Part shown: piece after piece, positions 1-13,160 of the stretch
Position numbering within the stretch: position 1 is the stretch's first letter
Layout: each line of letters starts with the position of its first letter
Assembly: GCA_949316495.1 (NCBI GenBank)
Contig: OX439012.1
Location: 20,866,666 to 20,930,665 of the forward strand
Source: Amphiduros pacificus
Lineage: Eukaryota; Annelida; Polychaeta; Phyllodocida; Hesionidae
Length of the DNA stretch: 64,000 nucleotides
Reading direction: 5' to 3'
Translations under genes and position numbers: made by a program
The notes under the pieces: generated by a model
What the model was told of the DNA's origin: nothing
What the model saw: the letters and a program-made list of their open reading frames with translations, nothing else
Database searches by the model: none

Positions 1-950
<950 letters not shown>

Positions 951-952
951 AA

Positions 953-1235
953 CGTAGACTGAATGATAATGTAGACCGAATTATACAAGTAGACCGAATT
1001 ATACAAGTAGACAGAATTATACAAGTAGTCAGAATTATACAAGTAGACAGAATTATACAAGTAGACAGAATTATACAAGTAGACAGAATCTAAGTTGATC
1101 CTCCATCTGAAATACAATGGTAGAAGTAGACACAATTATAAAAATAGACGTAATGATATAAGTGGACAAAATAATATAAATAGATTGTACATGTAGAAAC
1201 AGGGGTACAAGCAAATGGCCCAAGTAGACAGAGTG
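953..1235. repeat. 18-bp minisatellite, decaying outward
   Basis: Unit GTAGACAGAATTATACAA, about seven clear copies at 971-1090, with recognisable degenerate units before and to about 1235. The unit is a multiple of three, so frames stay open without coding. Confidence 0.9.
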
Positions 1236-3540
1236 GTAGAGGGCGCCAGAGTAGAATCTGTCTCATTGATAATATTTGGCGGTGTTTGTGCCAGTTACGG
1301 CGTGCCCGCTCCCCCGGTGTGCCCGCGGCAGACTTCAGAGGCAGTACGTGACCGAGGGATTTTGGCCGACATCGCTGACGGCCTTGGCCCGGGAATCGGG
1401 GCTTCACTTCTGGTCTCGCTGATTAAAAACAGCACAACTCGCGGCAGTGGTCCTTGCCAAAGATCCAAACCAGGCGATTTTTTCTCAAGCTTCAATATTT
1501 TGCTGTTGTTGTGATTTAATCACGTTGGGTCTCACGAATCTGGCCAGTTCCAGCGATTTTATATCAATCCGTTTCCGCAAGTTTTATTTCTCTTAAATAG
1601 CTGTATATTTTTTCACCGACTGTCAGGTAGATATATATAATATATATAATATATATTTATATCTAAATATTTTTCTTCAATACAAAAAGACATTCACTAT
1701 CTGGAACAGCTCTTTTGCTGTGATGAACTTTTTCCGTAGTGAAAGCAGACGAAACTTTTTCCGATGAGAAGCGCGTTGTCAATAACTAATACAATGGTGG
1801 AATTTAAAAGATTGCGGTGGCCATTTGCGCCATTGTGATGCCCGCTCACGCCCCCGGGAGCGAAGCGATGGCCAAATTGATCCACGCAGCCAATGGCACT
1901 TGAAATGCAAACACCGTGAGGGTGAAACGGCGTGCACGCATGGGCTACAATTTGCCATCCCTCTTTGCCTGGAAGATAAGCACCCCGACCGGCGAGACCT
2001 AAACGCGCCCGAGCGGGTCCCCGTGAATAGAATGTACGATATTAACAGTAACAGGGGGACGTGTCGAAATTGCCTTAACAATCACCTGCGATTTCCACTT
2101 GTTTGTATGTGTCTGGCGGGAAGAAACTAGTTTCATTATGATAACACGGCATGATTTCAATGTTCGCTCAATAGGTGCCCTGAGAAACCATAGTTGTATC
2201 TTTTGAAAGTATTATCATTTTGCATGAAATGACCAGAAATCTTTTTTTGTGTGTGTGTGTATTTAAACGTTTGTTCCATCAGGATTTTTTTCTTTTTTTC
2301 AGCAGACCAATAATTTAAAGTGTTCACCCCCCCCCCCCCCTCTCCCCTAAGCAACCCTTGCTCTACCCTGGCGGATCAATGTCTGAAGCGTTTTTAAGAA
2401 TGGATATTTCCGCATCTGAACATGTTGGTATGTGGGGAAACATTGAGCAGCACCTTGGCTCGAGTCTTGAGAGCACATCTATTGTATTGTGGTGCAGATC
2501 GTCTTCCGATTACCAACGGTAACAAAGAAATAAATTCATTTTTGTCCAATATCACAGTGTAACTCAATACGGTTATAGAGCGAGACAGAGTCTATCTCAC
2601 AATACAATGGACTTTAAAAATATATACATATATACATATAAAACTGCCTGCTCAATATTATCAACTCAGCTTAGCTATTAGATTAAACTTCCTGTCACGA
2701 AGAATTGTTCAACTTGTTTACAAGTTACATGTTGATAATACACGAGTAATATAGAAAGGTCAAGCCATCCATGACGTCACCGGTGGACACGTGACGTGTG
2801 TACGTTAATTTAGATACGAAGGGCAGTCCCACCTAACTCTAAAACAGAAAATAGTATGAAAAATAGTTTCTTTAGCAAAGAAACGATTGCTATTTTGGAA
2901 TGAGGATTAATTATCTGTTTCGTTTTTGTAACATACTGTCTTTTTTGTGCATAAAATATATTGACCAATCAGAGCCGTATGAAACTGTTGCCACTGCTCG
3001 TGTGATAACATCACCTTTAAATTTCAAAATGTATGTCCTGGCTTAAATTACGTAAGTACCAAATCCGCAGCACTCCCTTGCTTATTTCCTTAATATCATC
3101 GGCTAGTATAATTATTGCCTCTGTATACTCTGTATAGGCGCCCTGCCAGTCTCTTCGACCAATGATTAAATATAGTGGAGTTGTACAGATCTGGTTCCGG
3201 TAAAGTTGTACAGTTCCGGTGTGTACTTTTCAATGGGAAAAAAAACAACATGGAGATTGGCAATCGGCCTATAGTCAAGTATTGCAAATTATATTATAAT
3301 GATGGTGTATTGATTAAGAATTAAGATATCAAACAGACTCAAATGTGCCGATAGAGCGCCCTCTACCGCCTGCAAGGACATTCCCTCAAGTGGTCTGCAC
3401 TGAAGCTTCAACCTTAGATAATGACAAGCAAGCATTTCACACAGTTTAGCAACAGGAGCTCCATATCATATCTTTTATTTTTTAGGAGTTCTTTTTTATT
3501 TATGTTAAGTGCTTTTATTTTTATTGACATGAAACCGGGG
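1236..3540. other. Intergenic, no supported gene
   Basis: Holds a GC-rich island at about 1790-2060, a C14 run at 2327-2340 and AT-rich sequence. Open frames here are short and unlike proteins. Confidence 0.5.
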
Positions 3541-3550
3541 ATGTGAATTA

Positions 3551-4435
3551 TCGGACATGATATCTGTGAATGCTTAAATGTACTACACAAGGGTTTTGGA
3601 CTGAGGCGATTAATATAATACATGTCTAATATTGGGGAATGTCAAACATGTACAGAGAAAGGATAATAGTAACTTTGTGGGCGAGCTAACCCATCCTAAT
3701 TACTGTACGGGCAGCGAGTAGAGGAACCAAGTCTACCTGACAGATGTTCTATACAGAAATAAGTGGCATGTGAAATGAGACAAATCATCTTTTAATCAGT
3801 TTGAGTCTTGAAATTGAGTAACGTATTTCCACGGAGTTCAAAATAAAATTAAAACTCACCTGGTCTTTGCTAAGTGGTGGAATTTGACTGTGAGCAAGCG
3901 AGCCTCATCTCCCACCAAACATATGATGCAAGCATATTGTCCAGTGTGACTTGGCCAGGTAATATGCTATTGGTAGACTGCATGACCCGAGGTCAAGGTT
4001 CATGCATATTGATGAAGCCAGAGTCGGAGATACCTCAGTAACTACAAGAGTGAGGCTCCCTAATGAAGCTCATTCTAACTGCTCGTAACTCATACAAAAT
4101 TTGGATGAGAATCTTAGCAAGATATTGAAATAAATAATATAAAGTGAATATGAAAGAAATTTGATGATTAGACAGTTGTAGATTTGACCAAATTGTTACA
4201 ATATGTTATATAAACATGTTGATTTTATCGTGAAATATTAGGATCAAATAGCTCAGGATAGTTCTGTGATTTTAGGCCATGGAGTATGTGAATGCCTCAA
4301 TGTATTGTTATCGTAGGTCATGCTGTATGTGAATACCTCAATGTACTGCTACCATAGGCCATATTATCTGTGAATGTCTAAATGTACTGTCATAAGTCGT
4401 ACTATCTGCGAATGTGTAAATGCACTGATATGTAC
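3551..4435. repeat. Degenerate about 55-bp repeat family
   Basis: Units built on TATCTGTGAATGTCTAAATGTACTG occur in three to four diverged tandem copies at 4262-4435 and once at about 3555-3592. Copies differ enough to be old. Confidence 0.6.
3860..3966 (-). CDS. Candidate internal exon, unknown
   Basis: The minus strand shows a strong donor (GACCAG|GTGAGT) and, in one frame only, an open 107-nt stretch from a CCAATAG acceptor: HITWPSHTGQYACIICLVGD, then EARLLTVKFHHLAKT. It looks coding-like, but the acceptor is poor and no neighbouring exon is certain. Confidence 0.22.
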
Positions 4436-4955
4436 AATTCTCAGATATTCCATCAATTAAACACAAACTCATTTGTATTTCATCTATACCCAAAGACATC
4501 GGCAAAATAGACTTGAAATCCACTTTTTCTCGAAACACCACGCACTGCCCATCATATTGAAGTTTAAAACTAAGCATTATTTAACTGTTTTTAATTTGGG
4601 CCTTTTTGGATGATTGTTAATTGTTGACTTGGGTGAATGTACACACTCTCGTCCCATCTTAACGTCATTCTAAACACCTTTTAGATATTTAGATATCTTA
4701 AATAAATATATATTCTTTTTAGGTTCTAAGCACATTGGGATACGAGTACACCGGCCATGACAGTCACGTGTGACCTGTTTGTCGGCATCTTATCCTTTTA
4801 CCACGAATCGTGCACAATTTTCTGTTAAAAATAGAAATTAATTTGAAAACTACAACTACAACTACAACCTGAGTAAAGTGCCGCTTTTTATGATTGTGTA
4901 GATGAATTATGGCACATTAACAATTTAGTTGATTGTGGGGAGTGTATGTTATATA

Positions 4956-4995
4956 GGGGTTTATTGTCACTTTCAACATTATTTTATCACTCATA
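4956..4995 (-). mobile_element. Antisense fragment of the same SINE tail
   Basis: GGGGTTTATTGTCACTTTCA and following bases are the diverged reverse complement of 5223-5257. The two look like inverted terminal repeats, but the duplication boundaries fit two SINE copies better. Confidence 0.5.
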
Positions 4996-5014
4996 TTGAT
5001 TCTACAACCTGTAG

Positions 5015-5275
5015 GTGATCCAATGGTCGTGGATTCGATCCCCGGCCGTGGCGAGGTTAAATTCATGATACAATTTCCAACATGAGCTGAGGCCCGTGCG
5101 CGAAGGGTTAACCCATTGTCCTTGTAAATCTGTGACCAGGTGGGTTGTCATGTCAAGGACCTGCGACATGACAATTCAGTGAGGCAGCACTATATCTGCT
5201 ACAAGTAGGTCTCATCACGAAATGACTGAAATAATGTTGAAAGTAATGCAAAGCCCCAAACAGACCAAACCAAAA
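5015..5275 (+). mobile_element. 5'-truncated tRNA-derived SINE with target-site duplication
   Basis: Perfect 14-bp direct repeats (TCTACAACCTGTAG) at 5001-5014 and 5276-5289 flank about 261 bp. The 5' end carries a tRNA-like B box (GGATTCGATCCCCGG) but lacks the A box, and the 3' end is an A/C-rich tail (CCAAACAGACCAAACCAAAA). Flanking duplications of this size are typical of LINE-driven insertion. Confidence 0.7.
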
Positions 5276-5789
5276 TCTACAACCTGTAGTTTCATATGCG
5301 TAAGTAATTGCTCATATATAGTCTTAAAATGCCTTATTGGGTACATTTCTGTGATATTCATGCAATTTTGCTTTTAACAAAGATATAGCATTGTTTAATA
5401 TCCAAAATTAGTTCATCTATTTTCAAAACGATTCTGTGGGGTTGAATATTGGAATGATAGGTGTATTTCTATATAAATAACGTTCCTTTTTTCTCAACTT
5501 TACTCAAACATGACGTTATTATTAGAGATAGTATTTGTTTTATGAATATACACTGTCAATTCTCTGAGAAGGCTTCATGCAAAAGTCTGCGATTTGCAGT
5601 GTGAGAATGTATCCACATTAACAAAAATTATTGCGTCGCTTATTCTGTGCAATTGTATCCGAGCTGCCTCACACAGTAACATAAGATGCAGTCAGTCTCG
5701 GGTACTTTGTAAGAAAAGACGATCTCAATCTCTCCCGTGTGTCTACGGCCACGTTTCAGATACACCTGCTGCCGGTCAGAGACTTGCTG

Positions 5790-5848
5790 CTTCTTTTATT
5801 CTTCTTCTTCTTCTTTTTTTTTTTTTTTTGGGGGGGGGGGGGGGGGGG
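5790..5848. repeat. TTC/T tract running into G19
   Basis: (TTC)n, then T16, then an uninterrupted G run to about 5848; a possible quadruplex or polymerase-slippage site. Confidence 0.9.
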
Positions 5849-6039
5849 TGGTAACATTTTATTAGGCTGCAGAATATGCTACAGGTTTTAAAAGAAAATT
5901 ATGACGGCACCATATTAGATTCTGATTTGTTAGATTCTGTCATCCCGATCTTTGAGAGTAACTCAATCATGGGAGATTGACATGCAGACGACGCAGTGCA
6001 TCACATTTGACGTTCTAATCTTTGTACATTCGACGTGTT

Positions 6040-6085
6040 AAATGTCATCAGTTTGTGTGCTCACGTCATCAGTTTGTGTGCTCGT
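6040..6085. repeat. 22-bp tandem duplication
   Basis: GTCATCAGTTTGTGTGCTC occurs twice with a period of 22 bp. Confidence 0.85.
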
Positions 6086-6088
6086 GGC

Positions 6089-6124
6089 AGTCTTATTTTT
6101 GGTCGGCAAATTTCTCAAAATTGA
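6089..6124 (+). repeat. Dispersed repeat, piece 1
   Basis: Matches the reverse complement of 63391-63425 (CAAATTTCTCAAAAT core) with few differences; see the composite at 63391-63471. Confidence 0.5.
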
Positions 6125-6416
6125 TACATACATATAAATGAGTTTAAAAATTTCACTCAAAAAAGTCTACTAAATGTGTATCATAATGACACTGTTTTCG
6201 ACAGCACACACAGTATTATTCATTTTGTAAACAAATCTTTCTTGGCACAGAAATCACCACATTCTCAGCACGATTAAAAATCCTATCACTCCTTTAAAAG
6301 ACATTATGACATTAAAACTCAGAGTAAATATTGCATTGAACCATTATTGAATTTACATCTTATCTTGATTTATCTTAATATATTATGGAGTACACACTTG
6401 GATATATCATAGAGCC

Positions 6417-6699
6417 GCATAGACTGTATTACTGTAGGCTCTAGGTCATTAAAGACTGCAAACAGGGCCACAACTTGAGGCAGCATAGACTGTATTACTG
6501 TAGGCTCTAGGTCATTAAAGACTGCAAACAGGGCCACAACTTGAGGCAGCATAGACTGTATTACTGTAGGCTCTAGGTCATTAAAGACTGCAAACAGGGC
6601 CACAACTTGAGGCAGCATAGACTGTATTACTGTAGGCTCTAGGTCATTAAAGACTGCAAATAGGGCCACAACTTGAGGCAGCATAGACTGTATTACTCA
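6417..6699. repeat. 66-bp minisatellite, 4.3 copies
   Basis: Near-identical units start at 6417, 6483, 6549, 6615 and 6681 (partial). Because 66 is divisible by three, an antisense frame stays open as a 22-residue repeat; not a gene. Confidence 0.95.
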
Positions 6700-7280
6700 A
6701 AGAAACTGTAGACTGTGCGCTTTGGTTACATCCAACATCAACATGTGTCAATTAGATGAGGAGGCTGGTATTACAATCAGTTTATGTGAATAGTGTATAC
6801 TTATATTGGAATATTTCTTCATTTATTCTATTTTCAATTTTTTGCTGAGTTTCTACCTCAATTTATTATTAAATATCATACACAGAAACAAGAGGTTTAT
6901 ACAAATGAATGATACTTAAAAATGGTACAACAAACATAAATATCAATGAAATACAATACTTCTATTCGCGTGAGATCATTAAGATTTATGTGAAAAGTAG
7001 TTGGGAAGAATATTATGAAGGGTCATAATTATTTCAGGGAGACTTTTTACATTGTTTTTTTTTTTCTTTTTTGTCTGCCAAATGTAAATAAATCGATGTG
7101 TTTATAATATTATTATTCAAAAACACAACCCAATGTTGGCCCTTTTGGATACGAATTGACTTCTATAGATTCGAGGATAAGATGTTTAAATCATGAATTT
7201 GAAGATTTTCAATGGTAAAAGAATAAATAGTCTATTATATTTCTTGCCATTCCATGTGTCTCATCAAATGTACATGTATT

Positions 7281-7481
<201 letters not shown>

Positions 7482-7569
7482 TATCATGTAAATTTGGTGT
7501 CAATAATTAAGTTTCAGGTGGTGTGGATTGTATCACACCGACCGCATTGTCTAAACAGATGCATCAAAG

Positions 7570-7669
7570 ATGTCTAATACTTACTAGAATTAACATGTCT
7601 AATACTTACTGGAGTTAACATGTCTAATACTTACTGGAATTAACATGTCTAATACTTACTGGGATTAAC
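7570..7669. repeat. 25-bp minisatellite, 4 copies
   Basis: Unit ATGTCTAATACTTACTGGAA plus TTAAC, with one or two substitutions per copy. Confidence 0.93.
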
Positions 7670-7977
7670 ATGACCTTGCACACAAATCTAACAAAGTTTG
7701 TACATTTGAGATTTTCTTAGGAAAAATTGTAATGACTCTATTTCACATTAACAACAGATAGGTTTTTGATGTGAAACCAATTGTTGAGGCGTTTAGATAA
7801 CAGTAGATAAATAGCTGAGATTTATGGAAGATACGAAACTTTGCAGGACGCAGGACTGTTAGGGGCACAGCTTAATTGATGGTGCTTAATGGATACTGTT
7901 TTAAGACTTATAATTCAAGACTACCACAAATCAAATGTACAGTCCTAACTTAATTTTCTTTTTTGTTATTTCACTAG

Positions 7978-8141
7978 AATATCTATCATCGGAGTTTAAT
8001 CGTAAGCAAATTACATACAAAACAAAAATATATATTCTGTATTTCATCAACCAGACCTATGTGGGACCAGGGCATACGAAAGTAGTGCTTGATAAACAAG
8101 ATGCAGATCATAGGAAACATGAAATGAATTGTGCCATTTAA
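7978..8141 (+). pseudogene. Exon-like fragment with a GHTK motif, perhaps transposon-derived
   Basis: Behind a long pyrimidine tract and TCACTAG acceptor the frame reads YLSSEFNRKQ, then ILYFINQTYVGPGHTKVVLD, and stops at 8139-8141. The GHTK..xD pattern resembles the GHTKN..D segment of DUF7869-type proteins linked to DNA transposons in invertebrates. This is a weak motif match made by eye. No ATG and no partner exon was found with certainty. Confidence 0.25.
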
Positions 8142-8615
8142 TAGTATAATAATGGCTTGTTTTGTCGAAGTTATTAGAAAAATAATGAGAATAATTGAAA
8201 GGACAATATATTGATCTTTGCTGTCGTGGGTTCATTCCAATATTTTCATGTTTTGTTCTTTGTTTTCAGGGTAGGTGGCGTTTTAACAGATCCTATCAAA
8301 AAATGTCAATGGTCAACCTTACTTCATACTCTGCTTTTAGAAAGATGAATATTTTTACCATCTGATAAGTATTGTTCAAAATACCCTAGGTCGATACATA
8401 TATATTTTTAAAGGTGAGGCATTTACTATGGTTTTCAGTAGGACATTGCAATAGTGGTCCGAGGCCCCTAGGAATATCTTGGTTTTCCATGTCACAGATA
8501 AGATGAACATGTAGTAATCAATCTCTGCCGTGATAAATCCATATAAATTATAAGACCATTCACACTTTGCAATGAGAAGCTGCAACTTTAAGTAACAAAA
8601 TGATTCAAATTACAG

Positions 8616-8823
8616 ACATTATATTGATGATGATCTTGAGGAACATTTAAGAGGGACTCTGAGTTGGAGTAACGTGGGCGATATTAAGAGGTTTTTTTGT
8701 AATATCGTTAAGTCACATATTTCAAGGACAGACATATTCTGGAGGCGTGTGCAAGACATGTGTAAAAAACTGAAAGACAGGCAAGAAAATGTATATGTAC
8801 CTAAACGTATTTACGAAAATTAA
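8616..8823 (+). CDS. Candidate 3'-terminal exon of an unknown gene
   Basis: After an acceptor (AAATTACAG) a 68-codon open frame reads HYIDDDLEEHLRGTLSWS to KRIYEN and ends at TAA 8821-8823; an AATAAA overlaps it (8823). Composition (acidic start, Trp/Phe, Lys/Arg-rich helix-like end) looks protein-like. It has no early ATG, so start-based ORF calling misses it. One base completes an upstream codon. No homology recognised; it may belong with 7978-8141 or be chance. Confidence 0.33.
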
Positions 8824-9252
8824 ATAAATCACAGTTTGCTTAAAATCGATTATCATATCGATACAGATATAGTGTTATTCAAATGTAGCCATATTAAATG
8901 TCTCACAATTCTCACTGCTCAAGTGGACCATGCTGCCACCTGGTATGTTAAAATTTGTCATACATGAGTGAACTATGTAGACATGTATACTTGGATCATA
9001 GAAGTATAAAAAATTTGATTGGCATATCGTTTTGTCTAAATTCGTTTATCACACCAAGATATCCTATTATTCGCATATTCCAAAAACCTTTTTTCCTGTA
9101 CATGCATTCGTTTTGCCAAGATATTTAAGTATCCCCATCACAGCATACAGATAGCAGTTGTCATGTCTACAAACCTATCTCAGCATACATTGATTGTACA
9201 TGACACAAAAGACACCTGGTGGATCACAAAAGTTGAATGTCAAACAATGAGA

Positions 9253-9326
<74 letters not shown>

Positions 9327-10616
9327 TCTTATGCTGGTGATCATACTATATCTCTCTTATATGTCTCCATTCTATTCTTTATTCTTTATCAAGAGGCGTG
9401 TCTGTTTCTTCATCTCAACCTCGTTTTTTGACAATTTCTCTTAATGTGCATAAAACTAAAATAATATATTGATTGATAAAATATTGATTTGCACATGTCT
9501 ATAATTGCAAGGAACAAGGGCTTTGTGTTATCTTCAAAGACATGAAATGACCGAAGAAAGAAGTGCAAGTGACAGTAATATATTTTAGGGGGGCGAATGA
9601 CAAGTTGGTTGATTTTTCGAAGACAGGGCTTCCTTTAACATTACCTCTTGGTACAATCTTCTGTGAAATATATTTCAAACAATGTCGCCATTCTTTACCT
9701 TTCATCCCACTAAAAAGCTGGTGTTAAAATGTAGTAGAACTAATCAAGTGCCTTAAAATTCTGCCCACACCGTGGTGTATTAGAATTTCATTTACTTTGT
9801 CTTCACAGATATCCCTTCAGTGCCCCTGCGTCGTTTTGGTAACAGTACAGTGAGGTGGGGCCACAAATAACCCCCCTAAAGTTGTCTCCTTTATCCCTTT
9901 CAATATGACCCAAAGCATTTTAAGAGGGAGTTTTTTTCTCTGAATCTCTACATGATGATGATGGACAGTGCTGAAAGAATTGTCAGTTACATAAAGTTTC
10001 AATAAATCATTTAGCAATGTGAGAAACAAGCAAGGGATGGGAAAATATTCTTGTGGTTCAAGTTTTAGAAAGTATCACTCTCAAGCCATTGTTAACACTG
10101 GTGAGTGAGGGTCGGATGGGTTAAAGTAGACAATGCAATAAAGTGGTACTCTACTAAACAGAGGTAGTCGATCCTCAGCCCAGGTTCAAAATCGACTACC
10201 TCCGTTTAGCAGACTGAGTGCAGACTGAAATCAATCGCATGCTAAATGGCCGATATCCACAACTACCGACAAAATTATATATTTCTTATTAAGAGAAAAG
10301 TCTCAGTGGCGCCCTTTTTTGATTTCAAATATAACATCCAGGATTTGGTCCCAACCTGTGGTTTTCAAACTAATAATCTGCTTACCCTATTACCTTGATC
10401 AATTTACAGGAATAAGTTTTTTTTTCATTTTTTTTTCAAATGTATGACCTGCATAATACATCATGACACATGCGTTGTTAATGTTAACAAATCTTTGTTA
10501 ATGTTAACAAATCAATGCCATTTCACACACAATATTCCGATAGAAAGTGAAAAATATTAAAACTATAATTTCCAAAACGGCATGATTGTAAAGATTTATC
10601 ATTTCTCTGTTCCAAA
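8824..10616. other. Intergenic, AT-rich
   Basis: Contains the (AT)n tract at 9256-9323. No supported gene; open frames at 9499-9705 and 9817-10029 on the minus strand are unconvincing. Confidence 0.5.
9256..9323. repeat. (AT)n microsatellite
   Basis: About 68 bp of pure AT dinucleotide. Confidence 0.97.
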
Positions 10617-10772
10617 TAATGCACTGCTGCCATCTAGTGGACAAATGAATAATGCATTGCTGCCATCTAGAGGACAAATTACTAATGCATTGCTGCCATC
10701 TAGTGGACAAATGACTAATGCATTGCTGCCATCTAGTGGACAAATGACTAATGCATTGCTGCCATCTGGTAG
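10617..10772 (-). promoter_or_regulatory. 33-bp tandem array carrying five CTCF-like cores
   Basis: Minus-strand cores at 10627-10640, 10660-10673, 10693-10706, 10726-10739 and 10759-10772. Three read CCACTAGATGGCAG, a full match to the CTCF consensus CCASYAGRKGGCRS; the other two differ at one position. All share one orientation. About 4.4 kb upstream of the SAND gene. Confidence 0.55.
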
Positions 10773-11389
10773 ATATAAGAAATCCCTAGATATGATTGAA
10801 TTTGTTTTGAAACAAGTTTCATTGTAAGTTTTGATTGAGTGGCTGATTTTTATTTATTATCAAACTGAATTATTTTGATTGGTTGATATTGAATGAATGA
10901 TTCATAAAATAAGTCAATAGTGAGGGCTATAGTGAGGGAAATTAAAGATTTAGAGCCTGCAAGTACTTAATATATTTCACACACACTTGATATCTAAATT
11001 AGCCTATAAAGAGTCATCCAGGATTATTTCAGATTCAAATTTAAATGCACTTTGAAATATGTTGCAAATGCTGTGTTCATATATGAACTCACTTGATGTA
11101 TTTGTCTTGTAACAATCTGCAACATGTACACCCATTAAACTCATCTCTGTAACTTTTACACATTTTTTCTCGTGAGAGTCGACTGCCTGAACATTTTGAG
11201 TGGAAGAAACTTATCTATTGTGCTCATTTCGATAATAACATTTTGAATTAAATCATCTCTAACATACACTTTTAATCATTTCAAAATTGTACTCGGTTAA
11301 AGTGATAGCATGTGTTTTTCTGTGATCGACTGTGCCTAATATATTGATAGGTTGAATGGCATATTTTTTAAAATCTCTAACGTGTACGC

Positions 11390-11690
11390 TCTTTCCCATT
11401 CGTCTGGAACCTGTACTTAGCTTCAGCGACGGGTGTCGTGCGTGTGAGAAGTGCAAGTTACGGGCGGTCCGCGGGGTCAGGGCTCGCGTTCCGGGCGGAG
11501 GCTCGGCTTTCAGGCCTCGGTGTCTGGCGGCTTCAGTTTCCGCCGCGTCCTGTTTTCTCCGTCCGGACTCAGTCCCGGCCCCGTGCCCTCACAGCTTCGC
11601 CCTGGGATCAACTTCCTTGCGGATCGTTCTCCAAACTTGTGAAGTGAAAAATAGTTTTTTTTTTCTTTATCTTTTTAGCGGTTGACTCAT
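11390..11690. other. GC-rich, CpG-rich island
   Basis: G+C is much higher than in the flanks. Several overlapping frames are open, as expected from GC content, without a recognisable protein. Promoter or enhancer possible. Confidence 0.3.
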
Positions 11691-12312
11691 GGATGGCCCT
11701 CCTGAAGTCAAATGAAGTATTGGATTTGGCGCCCAAGAAAATTGTATTTCCCCAAGGCCAACCAAGGCCAAATGTTAGAAAAGGCATCATTCCTGCACAA
11801 TTGTCTTTGAGAATTAACATTTCACTCTGTGATGGTAATGAAAAGAAGTTGTTTTAAACTTAGAATTATACTTGATGTGTTTAAAACATCACATGGTCTT
11901 TTAGATTAATCTGACTTCGATAAATCTAACAGAAATATATTAGTGGCCTGGGTAGGAATGTCACTGGAAAAATAACGTTAAAAGGAGGTGTGTATTTTTT
12001 TAGATTTGTGTAGAGAAAAGGGATACAGGAAAAACATATGTTAAATTCATGGGGACTTCAGGTCGGTGAGCAAGATACTGAATCTAGAGGGCGTTGGTGT
12101 GAAATTTGGCGCTGGAATATGTACATTATATGATTTTACACTTGTTTACCAGTTTAGCGAGAGAACGTGTTAATATTTCCATGAAACCTCATGGCGCGAC
12201 TGGAGGTAGCATTGTGAAATAAACAACACTGGGAAGAAAACCTCACGACCTGAAATGTACCCCAGCCGCCAAGATGCCCAACGATGAGTTGAGAATAGAT
12301 AGGAGTCTATCA

Positions 12313-12846
12313 CCTTCCTGAACTCACCGTGTAGACCACACAGCCACCTCCCTGAACGCACCGTGTAGACCACACAGTCACCTCCCTGAACGCACCGTGT
12401 AGACCACACAGCCACCTCCCTGAACGCACCGTGTAGACCACACAGCCACCTCCCTGAACGCACCGTGTAGACCACACAGTCACCTCCCTGAACTCACCGT
12501 GTAGACCACACAGCCACCTCCCTGAACTCATCGTGTAGACCACACAGTCACCTCCCTGAACGCACCGTGTAGACCACACAGCCACCTCCCTGAACTCACC
12601 GTGTAGACCACACAGCCACCTCCCTGAACTCACCGTGTAGACCACACAGCCACCTCCCTGAACTCACCTTGTAGACCACACAGCCACCTCCCTGAGCTCA
12701 CCGTGTAGACCACACAGCCACCTCCCTGAACTCACCGTGTAGACCACACAGCCACCTCCCTGAACTCACCTTGTAGACCACACAGCCACCTCCCTGAACT
12801 CACCTTGTAGACCACACAGCCACCTCCCTGAACTCACCGTGTTGAC
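12313..12846. repeat. 34-bp minisatellite, about 15.7 copies
   Basis: Units of CCTCCCTGAACTCACCGTGT plus AGACCACACAGCCA repeat every 34 bp with a few variant positions (AACGCA/AACTCA, CCGTG/CCTTG). No unique spacers. Confidence 0.96.
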
Positions 12847-12849
12847 AGC

Positions 12850-13072
12850 CATCTCCTTCAAATGCACCAAGCCACGTTTTAGATGGCTTTTTGCCTAAGA
12901 TGGTCAATCCGCGGGCGTCAAAGGTAGTTTCATAGGCGTCAGAGACGGTTACTGAGGCGTCAAACATGGCTATTTTGGCGGCAAAGATGGTTCAATAGAC
13001 ATCCAAGATGGGTTATGAGACACAGGCGCACAGAATGGCTTACATGAGTCACAGGCGTCCCTGATAAAATGG

Positions 13073-13160
<88 letters not shown>

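Noticed and set aside
4956-5257. MITE with about 31-bp terminal inverted repeats
   Set aside because: The 14-bp direct repeats lie inside this interval on the left, which fits a SINE insertion beside an antisense SINE fragment better.
6370-6684. 104-residue antisense frame with a 22-residue repeat
   Set aside because: Unit length is a multiple of three, so the frame is open by construction. Same reason for 47174-47590.
8376-8585. Minus-strand frame behind a GTTGCAG acceptor, protein-like composition
   Set aside because: No good donor or partner exon, and it competes with plus-strand candidates. Kept only as a note.
12170-12645. Repeat-encoded frames of about 100 residues
   Set aside because: The 34-bp minisatellite cycles through all frames; no start context or flanking exons.
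12313-12846. CRISPR-like array
   Set aside because: Repeats are contiguous with no unique spacers, in a eukaryotic genome.
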